64,000 nt of DNA from Opitutaceae bacterium (lineage in GTDB: Bacteria > Verrucomicrobiota > Verrucomicrobiia > Opitutales > Opitutaceae), in contig JAGOJU010000009.1 in the NCBI GenBank assembly GCA_017994935.1, positions 1 to 64,000 of the forward strand. The letters are read 5' to 3'. Position numbers and translations under genes: made by a program. A model generated the notes under the pieces. The model searched no databases. It saw only the letters and a list, made by a program, of their open reading frames with translations, and was not told where the DNA came from. Position 1 is the first letter of the stretch, and every line of letters starts with the position of its first letter. Shown here in pieces: positions 26,822 through 36,087 of the stretch.

Positions 26822-27616
26822 TCAGGTCGGAGTTTCAGCCGAGTACCTGTCTTCGGACCGCCTCACCCGTAGTGGCGCGTCGAATACATCCGTCAGCACG
26901 CGACTTGTGATGATGTCATGGATCCTTCCTGCATGGGCGACACGGCCTGACTTCAGGGTGATGGCGTGGGTGAACACGGGACGTATCTCCTCGATGTGGT
27001 GGGTGACAAGCACCAGTGCGGGGGAGTGGGGCTTGCGGGCCAGGCGCTCGACGAATTGCAGGAATTTGGAGCGGGCGACCGGATCCAGGCCCGCGCAAGG
27101 CTCGTCGAGGATGAGGATGCGGGGCTTCGCCATGAGTGCGCGCGCGATCAGAACCCGCTGACGTTCCCCTTGAGAGAGGTAGAGCCATGGCCGGTCTGCG
27201 ATCCCTCCGGCGCCCATCATTCGCAGGTATCTCCTTGCGGAGATCCGGTCGCTGCGCGTGGTTGGGGCCCAGAGGTCCAGCTGGGCATACCTGCCGCTGA
27301 TCACCGTTTCCTCCGCAACCTCGGCCGGGGGGATGGATGCCTGGATTGCACTCGTGACAATTCCCAGCCGGATGCGAACGTCGCGCCAGTCGTCGGAGCC
27401 ATAGTGTTTTCCAAGCAGGGTGATGGAGCCTTTGGAGGGAGAGAGGTAGCCCAGCAGTGTCTTGAGGAGGGATGTCTTGCCACATCCGTTCGGCCCAAGC
27501 AGCACCCAATGTTCTCCCGGACGAATACTCCAGTTGATGTCCTCGAGGATGGCTGTGTTTCCGCGGCAGACGGAGAGATTGCTGATTTGCAGGAGCGGCG
27601 GGCGGACGGACGGCAT
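26822..27616 (-). CDS. ABC transporter ATP-binding protein (orphan)
   Basis: A 264-aa ABC ATPase with Walker A LLGPNGCGKTSLLKTL, signature LSQGERQRVLIARAL, Walker B ILILDEPCAGLDP and switch VTHHIEEI. It resembles the YlmA/ModF-like group of stand-alone ATPases. No permease or binding protein is adjacent. I start at the ATG at 27616, directly before the first strand (LLQISNLSVCRG); a longer form from 27682 would overlap the divergent nuclease-like gene. It could energise one of the ATPase-less transporters in this window, but nothing in the sequence proves it. It converges on mpl with an 11-bp gap. Confidence 0.87.
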   Translation of the reverse strand: MPSVRPPLLQISNLSVCRGNTAILEDINWSIRPGEHWVLLGPNGCGKTSLLKTLLGYLSPSKGSITLLGKHYGSDDWRDVRIRLGIVTSAIQASIPPAEVAEETVISGRYAQLDLWAPTTRSDRISARRYLRMMGAGGIADRPWLYLSQGERQRVLIARALMAKPRILILDEPCAGLDPVARSKFLQFVERLARKPHSPALVLVTHHIEEIRPVFTHAITLKSGRVAHAGRIHDIITSRVLTDVFDAPLRVRRSEDRYSAETPT

Positions 27617-27680
27617 CAACCCCAGTTGGCCAAATGGCTTGGCGCTGGTCAATGTCGACGACACGTGCAAGGATGTCCCC

Positions 27681-29108
27681 ATGTTTTTCCTTCGATGCCT
27701 GAAAATGGGTGGGTGCATTCTGGCCATGTTTGCCGGTGTCGATGCGGCCGCCCGCACCTTCAGTGTCATGGTCTACAATGTGGAGAACCTCTTTGATGAC
27801 GACGGCGTGGCAGCGTACGAAGACTACCAGCCCCGCCTCTACACGTCGGCGCACTTCAAGACGAAGCTGGCGAACATTTCCCGCGTGGTGGCGGGCATGG
27901 AGAATGGAAAGGGACCGGATATCATCCTGTTTCAGGAGATCGAGGTTGATCAGACTCCAGACCGTGTCGCCCCGGCCGAGGAGCAGCTGCGCGCCGCGTT
28001 TGAATCCCGCGGCATGACCGGGTATACGGTTGTCCCGGGCAACGATTCAGCAGCGACACGATACGAGGACGGAAATCCCCGGGGGGTGAAGTGCGTGATC
28101 TTCACGCGGTTTCCGGTCAGGCAGGTTCGCAATCACCCCACGTTGAATGCGCGCAACATTCTGGAGGTTGAGCTGGAGATCGATGGAGCAAGGCTGCACG
28201 TGTTCGACAACCACTGGAAATCAGGGGCAAGCGATCCGGTGACGGAAAAAATCCGCATCGCAAACGCCCGCACCCTCCGGGCGCGTCTGGACGAGCTACT
28301 CCGTGAGGATCCGCATGCCGACATCATTCTCGGCGGCGACTTCAATTCGCAATACAACCAGAGCCGGGTGATGAAAGGCCGGATGCCGGTCACCGCGTTG
28401 AATGACGTGCTCGGCTCCCAGGGCAACGAACTCGCCCTGCGCGCGGGAAAGGCTACACTTTACAACCTGTGGTTTGAACTGCCAGCCGATCAGCGTGGAA
28501 GCGACGTGTATCGCGGCGAATGGGGAACCCTCATCCAGATGATCCTTTCCCGGGGGCTGTACGACTTCAAAGGCGTCCAGTATGTTGACAACTCCTTCGC
28601 CGTGCTCCGGCTGAAGGGGATCAATGCCAATCCCGAGGGGACGCCCCTGCGCTGGACGAGTGAAGGTGCGTCAGGCTCCGGATTCTCGGATCATTTTCCC
28701 GTCTACGCTCTATTCCGGACCGTGAAGGACAACCGTACCGACAAATGGATAGATTTGGAAAGTCCGTCGAAGAGCGATGACAGCCCCTCCCGGCCACCCA
28801 AGGCTCCGGAGAAGACCTATGATCTCGCAAGCGCGACCAATCTTTCGGCTGTGCATGATCGGACTGCATTGCGAAATGGAAGTTTCAACGGGAAACTCAT
28901 GCACGTGGAAGGACGGGTTGGAACGGGCCGTCGCCTGTCGGTCGAGGTGAACGGAGATTCCTGGGAAGTCTGGGTCCCTGATCCCGCACTGCGCGAAAAG
29001 GTGCGCTCGCGCTGGCGCGAAGGTGACCGGATTTCCTTTTACGGCATTCTGGGGCAGTTCAAGGGCACCTGGCAGTTCACGGTCGAGCGAGCGGATTGGA
29101 TCCGGTGA
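27681..29108 (+). CDS. secreted endonuclease/exonuclease/phosphatase-family protein
   Basis: A 475-aa protein with a short signal peptide (MFFLRCLKMGGCILAMFAG, cleaved near VDAAA). The DNase I-like EEP fold covers about 25-345 with the expected active-site motifs: VMVYNVENLF, IILFQEIEV, VFDNHWKSG, IILGGDFNSQYN and GFSDHFPVYA. A Pro/Ser-rich linker leads to a C-terminal domain at about 395-475 that looks like a small beta-barrel (OB-like; GKLMHVEGRVGTG, DRISFYGILGQFKG). The substrate may be extracellular DNA or a phosphoester; it is not determined. An AAGGATG stretch 6-12 bp upstream supports the ATG at 27681. Confidence 0.85.
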   Translation: MFFLRCLKMGGCILAMFAGVDAAARTFSVMVYNVENLFDDDGVAAYEDYQPRLYTSAHFKTKLANISRVVAGMENGKGPDIILFQEIEVDQTPDRVAPAEEQLRAAFESRGMTGYTVVPGNDSAATRYEDGNPRGVKCVIFTRFPVRQVRNHPTLNARNILEVELEIDGARLHVFDNHWKSGASDPVTEKIRIANARTLRARLDELLREDPHADIILGGDFNSQYNQSRVMKGRMPVTALNDVLGSQGNELALRAGKATLYNLWFELPADQRGSDVYRGEWGTLIQMILSRGLYDFKGVQYVDNSFAVLRLKGINANPEGTPLRWTSEGASGSGFSDHFPVYALFRTVKDNRTDKWIDLESPSKSDDSPSRPPKAPEKTYDLASATNLSAVHDRTALRNGSFNGKLMHVEGRVGTGRRLSVEVNGDSWEVWVPDPALREKVRSRWREGDRISFYGILGQFKGTWQFTVERADWIR

Positions 29109-29221
29109 GCTCTCGAACGAATACGCAGTTCCGGTCGAGTCAGACGGGAACCGGCCGACCGCTGCACTGGAGCGCATTCAGCATCTGAGCGCAGGCAGAA
29201 ATTTGAGCTGACTCGATGGGG

Positions 29222-30004
29222 TCATTTCCGGCTTCGAGTGTGACTGAACCACCGCTTCCATCGCGTTTCAACAGGCCGAAGGATGCAAAAGTGACCTGCG
29301 AAGGCTTGGGGAAGAATAAGTTCGTAGGCGCCATGATGACGGGAGACGAACTCGTCGACGGCAGTCTTTGCGCCGGTTGAGAAGAAGTCGTAGTCATCCA
29401 CAACGATGCGTCCCCCGGGAGCGAGGTGCCGATGCAGGTAGCCGAGTGCATGGGTGATGCCCGCATAGAAATCGAAATCCACATAGGCAAAACAGACCTG
29501 CCTCGGGCCGTTTTCGTCGGTGAGTGTTTCTTCGACGAGTCCCGGACGGAGTTGCACGCGGGATTCGGGAAACGAAATCTGCCTGAGCCTGACCTGGACC
29601 TCTTCGATATCGCAACGCATCTCGCCTTCGTAGCGTGCCATGCTGCCGAGGTTGAAGATGTCATCTTTAAGGCTGTCCTTGGAGGATGGCTTGGGCAGCC
29701 CGGCAAAGCTGTCATAGAGCCAGAGAGTCTTTTCCGTCTCCCGGATTTCGTTGGCGAGCAGCGCCGATGTGGCACCCTGGGCGACGCCGAATTCACACAC
29801 GTCGCCGGGCTGCACCATGGCGGCTTGAAGTTCGCTTACCAGGTACATGGCCTGGCTGATGCCCGTGCCCAGCAATCGAGTCATCAATTCCTTTCTTCCC
29901 TGCCGGTCGCGGAGTCCCTGGAAGCACGTGGCCTTCAAGGCATCGTGCAGTTCGTGAACGAGCGGACCGTACTTGAGCTGCGTGTTGGGTTCGAGCGGTG
30001 TCAT
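29222..30004 (-). CDS. TylF/MycF-like sugar O-methyltransferase
   Basis: A 260-aa SAM-dependent methyltransferase of the TylF/macrocin O-methyltransferase type: VCEFGVAQGATSALLANEI is motif I, then LWLYDSFAGLP, YVDFDFYAGITHAL and PGGRIVVDDYDFFSTGAKTA, with the metal-binding Asp pair of this family. Such enzymes methylate sugar hydroxyls. It is the last gene of the minus-strand glycan locus, starting 12 bp after a GT2 gene, so methylation of the exported glycan is the probable role. Confidence 0.85.
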   Translation of the reverse strand: MTPLEPNTQLKYGPLVHELHDALKATCFQGLRDRQGRKELMTRLLGTGISQAMYLVSELQAAMVQPGDVCEFGVAQGATSALLANEIRETEKTLWLYDSFAGLPKPSSKDSLKDDIFNLGSMARYEGEMRCDIEEVQVRLRQISFPESRVQLRPGLVEETLTDENGPRQVCFAYVDFDFYAGITHALGYLHRHLAPGGRIVVDDYDFFSTGAKTAVDEFVSRHHGAYELILPQAFAGHFCILRPVETRWKRWFSHTRSRK

Positions 30005-30016
30005 CTTCTTTTCTGT

Positions 30017-30985
30017 TCAGGTGACGGCACTCATGGATGCCGCTGAGTCCCAGAGTTCCTGAAGCGTTGATCCATGGGGCGCGATGTCGCGGTGGAAACG
30101 GATCATGATGTCGTCCACGGATCGTGGCTTGACGCAGTTCATAAAAATGCGGTTGAGCGTGTTCAATACCGTGACCCGTGCCTCACGTGCGTCACGCGCC
30201 GCGCCGGGGTGGCGACCCCAGCCGGCAGCGTTCATTGTCTTGATGAGAAATTCCAGCGAGTAATTCCAGACACAGGGCCGGAGCAGCAGCGGGGGGTGGG
30301 GTGATGGCGCTGCAGAGAGAACACTCATGATTTCGAGCCATCGGTTCAGGCCGCCGGAGTTGGTCTTGGTATGAGGGTGGTCACGATTTGCCGCGAGGAA
30401 GAAGGGAAGTCTTCGGCCGTGCAGCCCCATGGAGAAGAACCGTGTCAGCCACTCGTAGTCCAGGAACCATTTCAGATCCATCCGAAGCGGCCCCACCTTT
30501 ACGAGGCACTCCCGCCTGACAAAGAGGGACGGCTGACAGATATAGTCGTGGGAAAAGAAAAAGCGGTCCCGGTCAGCCTCCTCGGTGAATGGATTCGGAG
30601 TGAGTATCCGACCGGATTCGTCAATCTCCAGGGCGTCGCCATAGACAAAATCCAGCGCAGGATCTCCGGAAAATGTGGCGTCGACCCGGGCGAGTGCGTG
30701 CGGCAGGTAACTATCATCGGAGTTGAGCCACGCAACGATCTCTCCGGTTGCCATGGCCAGGCCGCGGTTGATGGCGTCAGCCTGACCTCCGTCCTTTTCC
30801 CGGATCCAGTGGATGACATCAGTGTACCTGCCGAGGACCTCGGGGGTTGAGTCCGTCGAGACCGAATCCATGACAAGGATCTCCAAGCGGTGCGGCGCCT
30901 GATCGAGGATGCTGAGGAGCGCCTGCTCGATCCAGCGACCGTGATTGAAGGTCGGCATGACAATGCTGAAGCGCGGAGGAGTCAT
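30017..30985 (-). CDS. glycosyltransferase family 2
   Basis: A 322-aa GT-A fold transferase: FSIVMPTFNHGRWIEQALLS at the start, ILVMDSVSTDST, the repeat REKDGGQADAINRGLAMATG, and the DXD-like LNSDDSYLP. GT2 enzymes transfer sugars from nucleotide donors during polysaccharide assembly on the cytosolic face. The ATG at 30985 overlaps the stop of the upstream GT4 gene (ATGA), which fixes the start; the frame continues upstream without a family match. Confidence 0.9.
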   Translation of the reverse strand: MTPPRFSIVMPTFNHGRWIEQALLSILDQAPHRLEILVMDSVSTDSTPEVLGRYTDVIHWIREKDGGQADAINRGLAMATGEIVAWLNSDDSYLPHALARVDATFSGDPALDFVYGDALEIDESGRILTPNPFTEEADRDRFFFSHDYICQPSLFVRRECLVKVGPLRMDLKWFLDYEWLTRFFSMGLHGRRLPFFLAANRDHPHTKTNSGGLNRWLEIMSVLSAAPSPHPPLLLRPCVWNYSLEFLIKTMNAAGWGRHPGAARDAREARVTVLNTLNRIFMNCVKPRSVDDIMIRFHRDIAPHGSTLQELWDSAASMSAVT

Positions 30986-32208
30986 GATTCGACTGAGAGG
31001 GCGCCCGGCGGAATGCACTTTGACTGGAGCAGCAATCGCGCGGCCCGGCGCCTTTCCCATCCTCCCAGCCTGGTCCGCGGAACCAGCGAATGCGGAAGGC
31101 GCACATTCCGGTTGAGCCATGACCGGGCTGCGGTGTGACGTGTGATCGCGTCACGAAAGGCGCGCAAATGGCCATCGATGAACGACAGGACTGAGTAGCG
31201 TCGGATTCGTTCGGCGCCCAGAGTCTGCAGGCGCGTCCGCAGGGCAGGGTCGCGGCTGATACGCAGGATGGCGGCGGCGATCGAAGAGGGATTCTCCGCA
31301 TCGAAATAGAGTGCGGCTTCACCTGCAACTTCCGGCTGGCTCGTATTGCTGGCGCAGGCGACTGGACAACCCGCCTGCATTGCCTCGATGAGCGGAATTC
31401 CGAACCCCTCGAACAGCGATGGAAACACCAGGGCGCGCGCGTTGCGGTAGAGCCATGAGATCTCGGGACGAGTCAGGCGTCCGAGGTGCGCCATACGATC
31501 CGCGCAGCGGGAATCGCTCACCCACTGCTCCCATTGTGCACCGTGATTGAGAAAGCTTCCCGTGCAGACGAGACTGAGATCCGGGTCCGCCGCGCACACC
31601 TGGTCCATGGCGGCAACCAGCGTGGCATGATTCTTGTGCTTCCAGAGATTTGCCGGATAGAAGACAAAGGGGCGCTCACCAAAGGGAAAGCGGGCGGGCC
31701 TTTGTGGTGGTGGCAATTCGTCGGGCACGTGATGAACCACATGGCACTTGTCCCCGCTGATCCTTGCAAGGGAGACGGCCATGGCCTTCGTGAATTGGGA
31801 TACGGCGATGACACTGTCCGCCATGCGGAGCGACCAGTCGTAGTGGAAGAAGCGCTCAGCCTTTTCCGCATCGGTAAAATGTTCCGGGTGAAACCTCTCC
31901 TGCATGTCGTGAAACGTCAGGACAGAGGGCTTCGGGAACGGGCGGGGCCAGAGTGTGCCGAACGGGCAGAAATAGACATCGATGTCCTGGCAGTGCGCCA
32001 GGGCATCCTCCTGAGTGCGCATTCTGATCTCGTGGCGCCGGGTTGCCGGCGGGAGGGTGTCAAGCAATGCGTCGTTGTGGTCGAAGGAGAACAGCACCAT
32101 CGGGTGCTCCGGGGCATGCAGCGGCCAGAGCCGGAGCAGGGTGAGCGCATAGTTGGTGACGCCGCCGTTGTCGGGCGCGAGAAGGTGAAGGCCGACACCG
32201 ATTCTCAT
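30982..32208 (-). CDS. glycosyltransferase family 4 (GT-B)
   Basis: A 408-aa retaining GT-B transferase. The N-terminal domain begins IGVGLHLLAPDNGGVTNYAL. The C-terminal donor domain has YPANLWKHKNHATLVAAM, LGRLTRPEISWLYRNARALV and the E(x7)E motif FEGFGIPLIEAMQAGCPVA. The start at 32208 overlaps the upstream stop by 4 bp, and the downstream GT2 start overlaps its stop the same way, so three genes are translationally coupled. Confidence 0.9.
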   Translation of the reverse strand: MRIGVGLHLLAPDNGGVTNYALTLLRLWPLHAPEHPMVLFSFDHNDALLDTLPPATRRHEIRMRTQEDALAHCQDIDVYFCPFGTLWPRPFPKPSVLTFHDMQERFHPEHFTDAEKAERFFHYDWSLRMADSVIAVSQFTKAMAVSLARISGDKCHVVHHVPDELPPPQRPARFPFGERPFVFYPANLWKHKNHATLVAAMDQVCAADPDLSLVCTGSFLNHGAQWEQWVSDSRCADRMAHLGRLTRPEISWLYRNARALVFPSLFEGFGIPLIEAMQAGCPVACASNTSQPEVAGEAALYFDAENPSSIAAAILRISRDPALRTRLQTLGAERIRRYSVLSFIDGHLRAFRDAITRHTAARSWLNRNVRLPHSLVPRTRLGGWERRRAARLLLQSKCIPPGALSVES

Positions 32209-34535
32209 CGTCGAACGGGATTCGCGAAGTCCTGCAGGGTGGCCAGGAGGCAAAGCCAGGCGCCGAGAAGGCGCCGCTTCCCATCGAATGCTTCCAAGGC
32301 GCGTGCCGCTGTGGCGTCGCTTCGTGTGCGGACCGGGAGACCGGTATGGCGCCGATCCTGCCGGAGGTACTTCTGCCAGTGCCACTCAAGGGACGTCTCG
32401 ACGATCAGATAGTTGAACCAGATCGCAGGGGCATGCCAGCCAAGCCGGCCTCCATAACGCTCCTGATGCGCCTGATTGCCGCGAAAGTCGCTCCAGGTCT
32501 TGAGCCAGACCGTCTTCAGGCTGAACGCGCAGGTGCCGCCGATGGATCTGAAAAAATATCGGGCACCCTCTCCGTTTCGCCAAAAATAGCGCCACGTCCT
32601 GAGAGGTGTATTTCGCTGGTGGTCGTGATAGGCCACGAGCGAAGGTTCGTAGCGCAGCATGTGACCGCGTGTGGCGAGGCGGCGGCAGAGGTCGACATCC
32701 TCGCCCACCGCCAGTTGCGGATCGAAGCCTCCGGCATCGCGAAACGCATCCGCCCGGACGATCAGGGCGGCGCTATACAGCCAGTCGCAGTCGCGGGCCA
32801 CCATGTCCTGCTGACTCCAGAAATTGGACAGGTCCGTGACGCGTTCCCAGAACCCGCCGCGGCGACCAGGAATTCGTGCGCCGATGGCTGCTACTTTGCT
32901 GGCATCCGCCTCAATCCGGCGCACGAGGGACGCCGCGCTGGCCATGAAGTCATCCGCGGGATGAATGTCATCGTCGATGAAGACGAGCCAGCGTCCACGG
33001 GTGCGCGTGACACCGGCATTGCGCGTTTGAGAGGGTGGAGCCCGGGTTGGAAGTAGGACGCGTGTCAGCATCAGGCCCTGGTAGTGTTCGGGAACTGATG
33101 TTCCTCCGGCTCCTGCGACCACCACCTCCCAGTCGACGCCGGGAGTCACCTGCCTCACGAGGGCGTTGAGTGTGGGCCCGGCAGTTTCAGGGCGGCCCAT
33201 GGGGATGACAACGGAGAGGACGGGCGCCGTCTCCGGAGGAGGGGATCCTGAAGTCTCCCTGCTGGCAGGCGCGCGCTGCCTCTCCAGCAATGACTGGATG
33301 ATTTGGAGGCGGGCAAAACGATCAGCGTCGAGGAAAAGTATCTCCCTTTGGAGCCGGGACACCAGAGCCCGGCCCCGGCGTTCCTCCGGCCATTCGGGGA
33401 CATACGTCCGGGCAGTCCGATCGGCATTTGAAATCAGGCTTTCGAATGCCTGCCATATGGAGGCGACGGGGATATCTGAAACGCACGGATAGTTTTCGAA
33501 GACGCAGTGCCATTGACAGCCGGCGCACTCGGGCAGTCCTTGAACAACTTTTATTCGCCCCTGTTGCGGATGGAAGCGCTGCTTTTGTCCGCCGCCGAAA
33601 ACTCCGATTGCAGGGACGTCCAGGAGGGCAGCCAGGTGAACATAGGCGGTATCGTTGCAAATGACCGCGGAGCTTTGACGGAAGAGGTTCGCCAGCCCGA
33701 GCAGCTCGCCACGCGCGAATGAGCGGATGTCTCTTCCCGGTTTTTCACGAATGGAATTCAGGAATCCGGCGTCATCCGGACCTTCCGCATAGGTCACGAT
33801 CCAGCCGTCCGCCTGCAATTGCTCCTCGAGCTCCATGAACCGGGCCGAAGGCCACGCACGCCAGGCAGGACCACCGACACCAGGCGCAAGGATCACAGGT
33901 CTCTTTTCCATGGCCGGCTCGTGCCGGCCAATCTTCAATGCTGCCGGCCTTTCCCACCGGGGCGGAATCGGCAGTGGCAGTGCCTGAAGAAGACTGCGCA
34001 GGAGCAGGGTTTCGGGCAGTTCCGGATCAAACGGAACCTCCGATGTAAACAGTGGTGTGCAGCCAGCAATGAGGTCCCCTGCGGCGTTGACAGGTATCTG
34101 CCGCGCCTGGGTTGCCACCGCTCCGATGCGCAGGGGTGCGCGCGCAGCTGCGATAGAGGCTTCGGCGACCCAGGTGCGGTTGCCCACCGCGGCGACGGCG
34201 GCATCCCAGTTCTGGGATCGAAGGAATGTCCCCCACCAGTCCAGTCGCCTTTCCGTTTCGGTTGACCAATCGGCAAATGGATCGAGTGGAAAGGGGACCA
34301 TGACCAGTCCGCAACGGTGCAGACTGCCGAAGCGGGAGGCTTCTTCGCCGGCCGGAGATGACAAGTCCGGCGGAAATACCGCGATGCCTGCAAACAAGGG
34401 GGCGACATTTTCCATTCCCTCCCGCACGTGCCAGACGACGAGTGCTTCGGGATTCGCGATCGCCACCGCCTGCAGGAGCGGGGCGATGATGAGCTGATCA
34501 CCCAGCGAGTCCGGCTTTGAGACGAGAATACGCAT
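32205..34535 (-). CDS. GT9-GT2 bifunctional glycosyltransferase fusion
   Basis: A 776-aa protein with two transferase modules. Residues 1 to about 370 resemble family 9 heptosyltransferases (ILVSKPDSLGDQLIIAPLL at the start, VILAPGVGGPAWRAWPSARF, CNDTAYVHLAALLDVPAIGV), followed by a Cys-rich stretch (PECAGCQWHCVFENYPC). Residues about 415-690 are a GT2 domain (LSVVIPMGRPETAGPTLNAL, LVFIDDDIHPADDF, GEDVDLCRRLATRGHMLRYE). The fusion suggests two sequential sugar additions by one chain. It shares 38 bp with the upstream methyltransferase gene and a 4-bp overlap with the next transferase. Confidence 0.88.
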   Translation of the reverse strand: MRILVSKPDSLGDQLIIAPLLQAVAIANPEALVVWHVREGMENVAPLFAGIAVFPPDLSSPAGEEASRFGSLHRCGLVMVPFPLDPFADWSTETERRLDWWGTFLRSQNWDAAVAAVGNRTWVAEASIAAARAPLRIGAVATQARQIPVNAAGDLIAGCTPLFTSEVPFDPELPETLLLRSLLQALPLPIPPRWERPAALKIGRHEPAMEKRPVILAPGVGGPAWRAWPSARFMELEEQLQADGWIVTYAEGPDDAGFLNSIREKPGRDIRSFARGELLGLANLFRQSSAVICNDTAYVHLAALLDVPAIGVFGGGQKQRFHPQQGRIKVVQGLPECAGCQWHCVFENYPCVSDIPVASIWQAFESLISNADRTARTYVPEWPEERRGRALVSRLQREILFLDADRFARLQIIQSLLERQRAPASRETSGSPPPETAPVLSVVIPMGRPETAGPTLNALVRQVTPGVDWEVVVAGAGGTSVPEHYQGLMLTRVLLPTRAPPSQTRNAGVTRTRGRWLVFIDDDIHPADDFMASAASLVRRIEADASKVAAIGARIPGRRGGFWERVTDLSNFWSQQDMVARDCDWLYSAALIVRADAFRDAGGFDPQLAVGEDVDLCRRLATRGHMLRYEPSLVAYHDHQRNTPLRTWRYFWRNGEGARYFFRSIGGTCAFSLKTVWLKTWSDFRGNQAHQERYGGRLGWHAPAIWFNYLIVETSLEWHWQKYLRQDRRHTGLPVRTRSDATAARALEAFDGKRRLLGAWLCLLATLQDFANPVRR

Positions 34536-36084
34536 GGCGCAGGCGCTGGAAGGGGCCGGGCTGTTTCGCTGTCCTCTGAAAGACCGCGGCTCCGGTGACG
34601 TAGTTATGGTGGGGGGCTGTGAGCCGGTGCCACGCTAGAAAGGGGCCCATGTCCTCGTTGTTCCATTCGAAAGGGTGGAGTGGCTGGAGCAGGGAGGAGT
34701 CTCTGAAGAGACTTTCAAATTCAGAGCGGGTGAGCGCGCAGCCATTCCATTCCGGATAGGTCATGCCGAGTGCGGGTTCGGCGATATCGAATGACATGGC
34801 AAACATGCCGCCCTGTTTGAGGACGCGGACGACCTCTGAAATTGCGCGCGCCTTGTCGGGTTGATGCTCAATGACGGACAGGCTCGTCACAACATCGACA
34901 CTCGCCGATGGGGCAGGCAGGCTTGAGTCTGAAACAACGGCCCAGTTAACCCGCGGATTCTTCAGTTCCCGCTTCACGAACTCCCAGTGGCCAATGTAGT
35001 TGGAATTGGTTTCGACGAGGGTGACCTCCGCCCCTTTCATCGCGAGCCACCACGGAAGCGGAGACAGTTCGCTGCCGATGTCTATCAGGCGCGCGCCTGG
35101 CCAGGCGACCCTGTCAAGGCCTCCGTACCACAGCGCCGGATACTCCCAGATCTTCGACCACGTGGAGAACTCACGCAGGCCGAGCGGCCGGGCAAAGGCA
35201 TTAAGCTCTTCCATGAACGAGCGCCATGGGAGCGAAAACATTTCCGGAAGGTTGGCGAGCAGGCGATGACCGCGCTCAGGACGGAGTTGTTTCCGGGCGA
35301 CAACAAACTCGTGCGCACGAATCCATGCCTGGTCGTTGGAGATCACCTCGAAACCCGTCACGGCGAGAAGAAATTCGATGGAGTGCCGGGTGAAAATGAA
35401 GGAATGCTCCCACGGATCATAGACCTTCGGGGTGATGTGGCCGAAGTCCGCTTCGCCCGGAATCACCAGCGGAAGTTGAAGAAAGAGCGTGCCCTGCGGG
35501 CGGAGTACACCGGCCGCGGATTTCAGAAATTCGACAGGATCGAGCGCGTGTTCGAGGACGTCGCAGGCTACAAACAGATCGCACTCGGGGACCTTTGCGC
35601 CCGGCCAGATCCCGCCCACCACATCGAGTCCGGTTGCCTCGTGCACAGCAGAAGCCGTGGCAGGATCGGGTTCCACGCCGGTCGTCTGCCAGCCCTTTTC
35701 GCGGAGGCTGCAGAGCAACGAGCCTTCAGCGCATCCGATTTCAACCACCGAGCGGGGCGCATCCTTCCTTGCATGGCGTTCGATGGCGCCGAGCCAGAGG
35801 GCGACTCTTCCGTCCCGCGCGAATATCTCCCGGCGTTCGTTCAGAGTCGGATGGGCCTTCTGCTGCTGGCGCGAGTGCCAGTAGCGGTCCATGCTGTAGA
35901 AGTCCGCGACATGCGCGGTACGCAGGCGCTTCCGGGCGACATGGGTGCCGCACCTTTCACACACAAAATAGTCGTCGCTGCAGGGACTGGGGCCCGAGGA
36001 TCGTCCGCCGCACCAGCAGAGCGACACGGCAGAAAACCATTCGGAAGGTGCGGGAGGTGCTGCCTGCATCTCGATCGAGTGCAT
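34498..36084 (-). CDS. double-domain SAM methyltransferase with N-terminal zinc ribbon
   Basis: A 528-aa protein with two methyltransferase domains in tandem. The N-terminus has a Cys-rich CWCGG...CERCG element, likely a zinc ribbon, as in sugar C-methyltransferases of the NovU/TylCIII style. Domain 1 (about 85-265) has VVEIGCAEGSLLCSLREKGW and FVACDVLEHALDPVEFL. Domain 2 (about 320-480) has LIDIGSELSPLPWWLAMKGA and VVTSLSVIEHQPDKARAI. Context within the glycan locus suggests modification of sugars or the glycan end. It overlaps the GT9-GT2 gene by 38 bp. Confidence 0.85.
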   Translation of the reverse strand: MHSIEMQAAPPAPSEWFSAVSLCWCGGRSSGPSPCSDDYFVCERCGTHVARKRLRTAHVADFYSMDRYWHSRQQQKAHPTLNERREIFARDGRVALWLGAIERHARKDAPRSVVEIGCAEGSLLCSLREKGWQTTGVEPDPATASAVHEATGLDVVGGIWPGAKVPECDLFVACDVLEHALDPVEFLKSAAGVLRPQGTLFLQLPLVIPGEADFGHITPKVYDPWEHSFIFTRHSIEFLLAVTGFEVISNDQAWIRAHEFVVARKQLRPERGHRLLANLPEMFSLPWRSFMEELNAFARPLGLREFSTWSKIWEYPALWYGGLDRVAWPGARLIDIGSELSPLPWWLAMKGAEVTLVETNSNYIGHWEFVKRELKNPRVNWAVVSDSSLPAPSASVDVVTSLSVIEHQPDKARAISEVVRVLKQGGMFAMSFDIAEPALGMTYPEWNGCALTRSEFESLFRDSSLLQPLHPFEWNNEDMGPFLAWHRLTAPHHNYVTGAAVFQRTAKQPGPFQRLRHAYSRLKAGLAG

Positions 36085-36087
36085 GGT

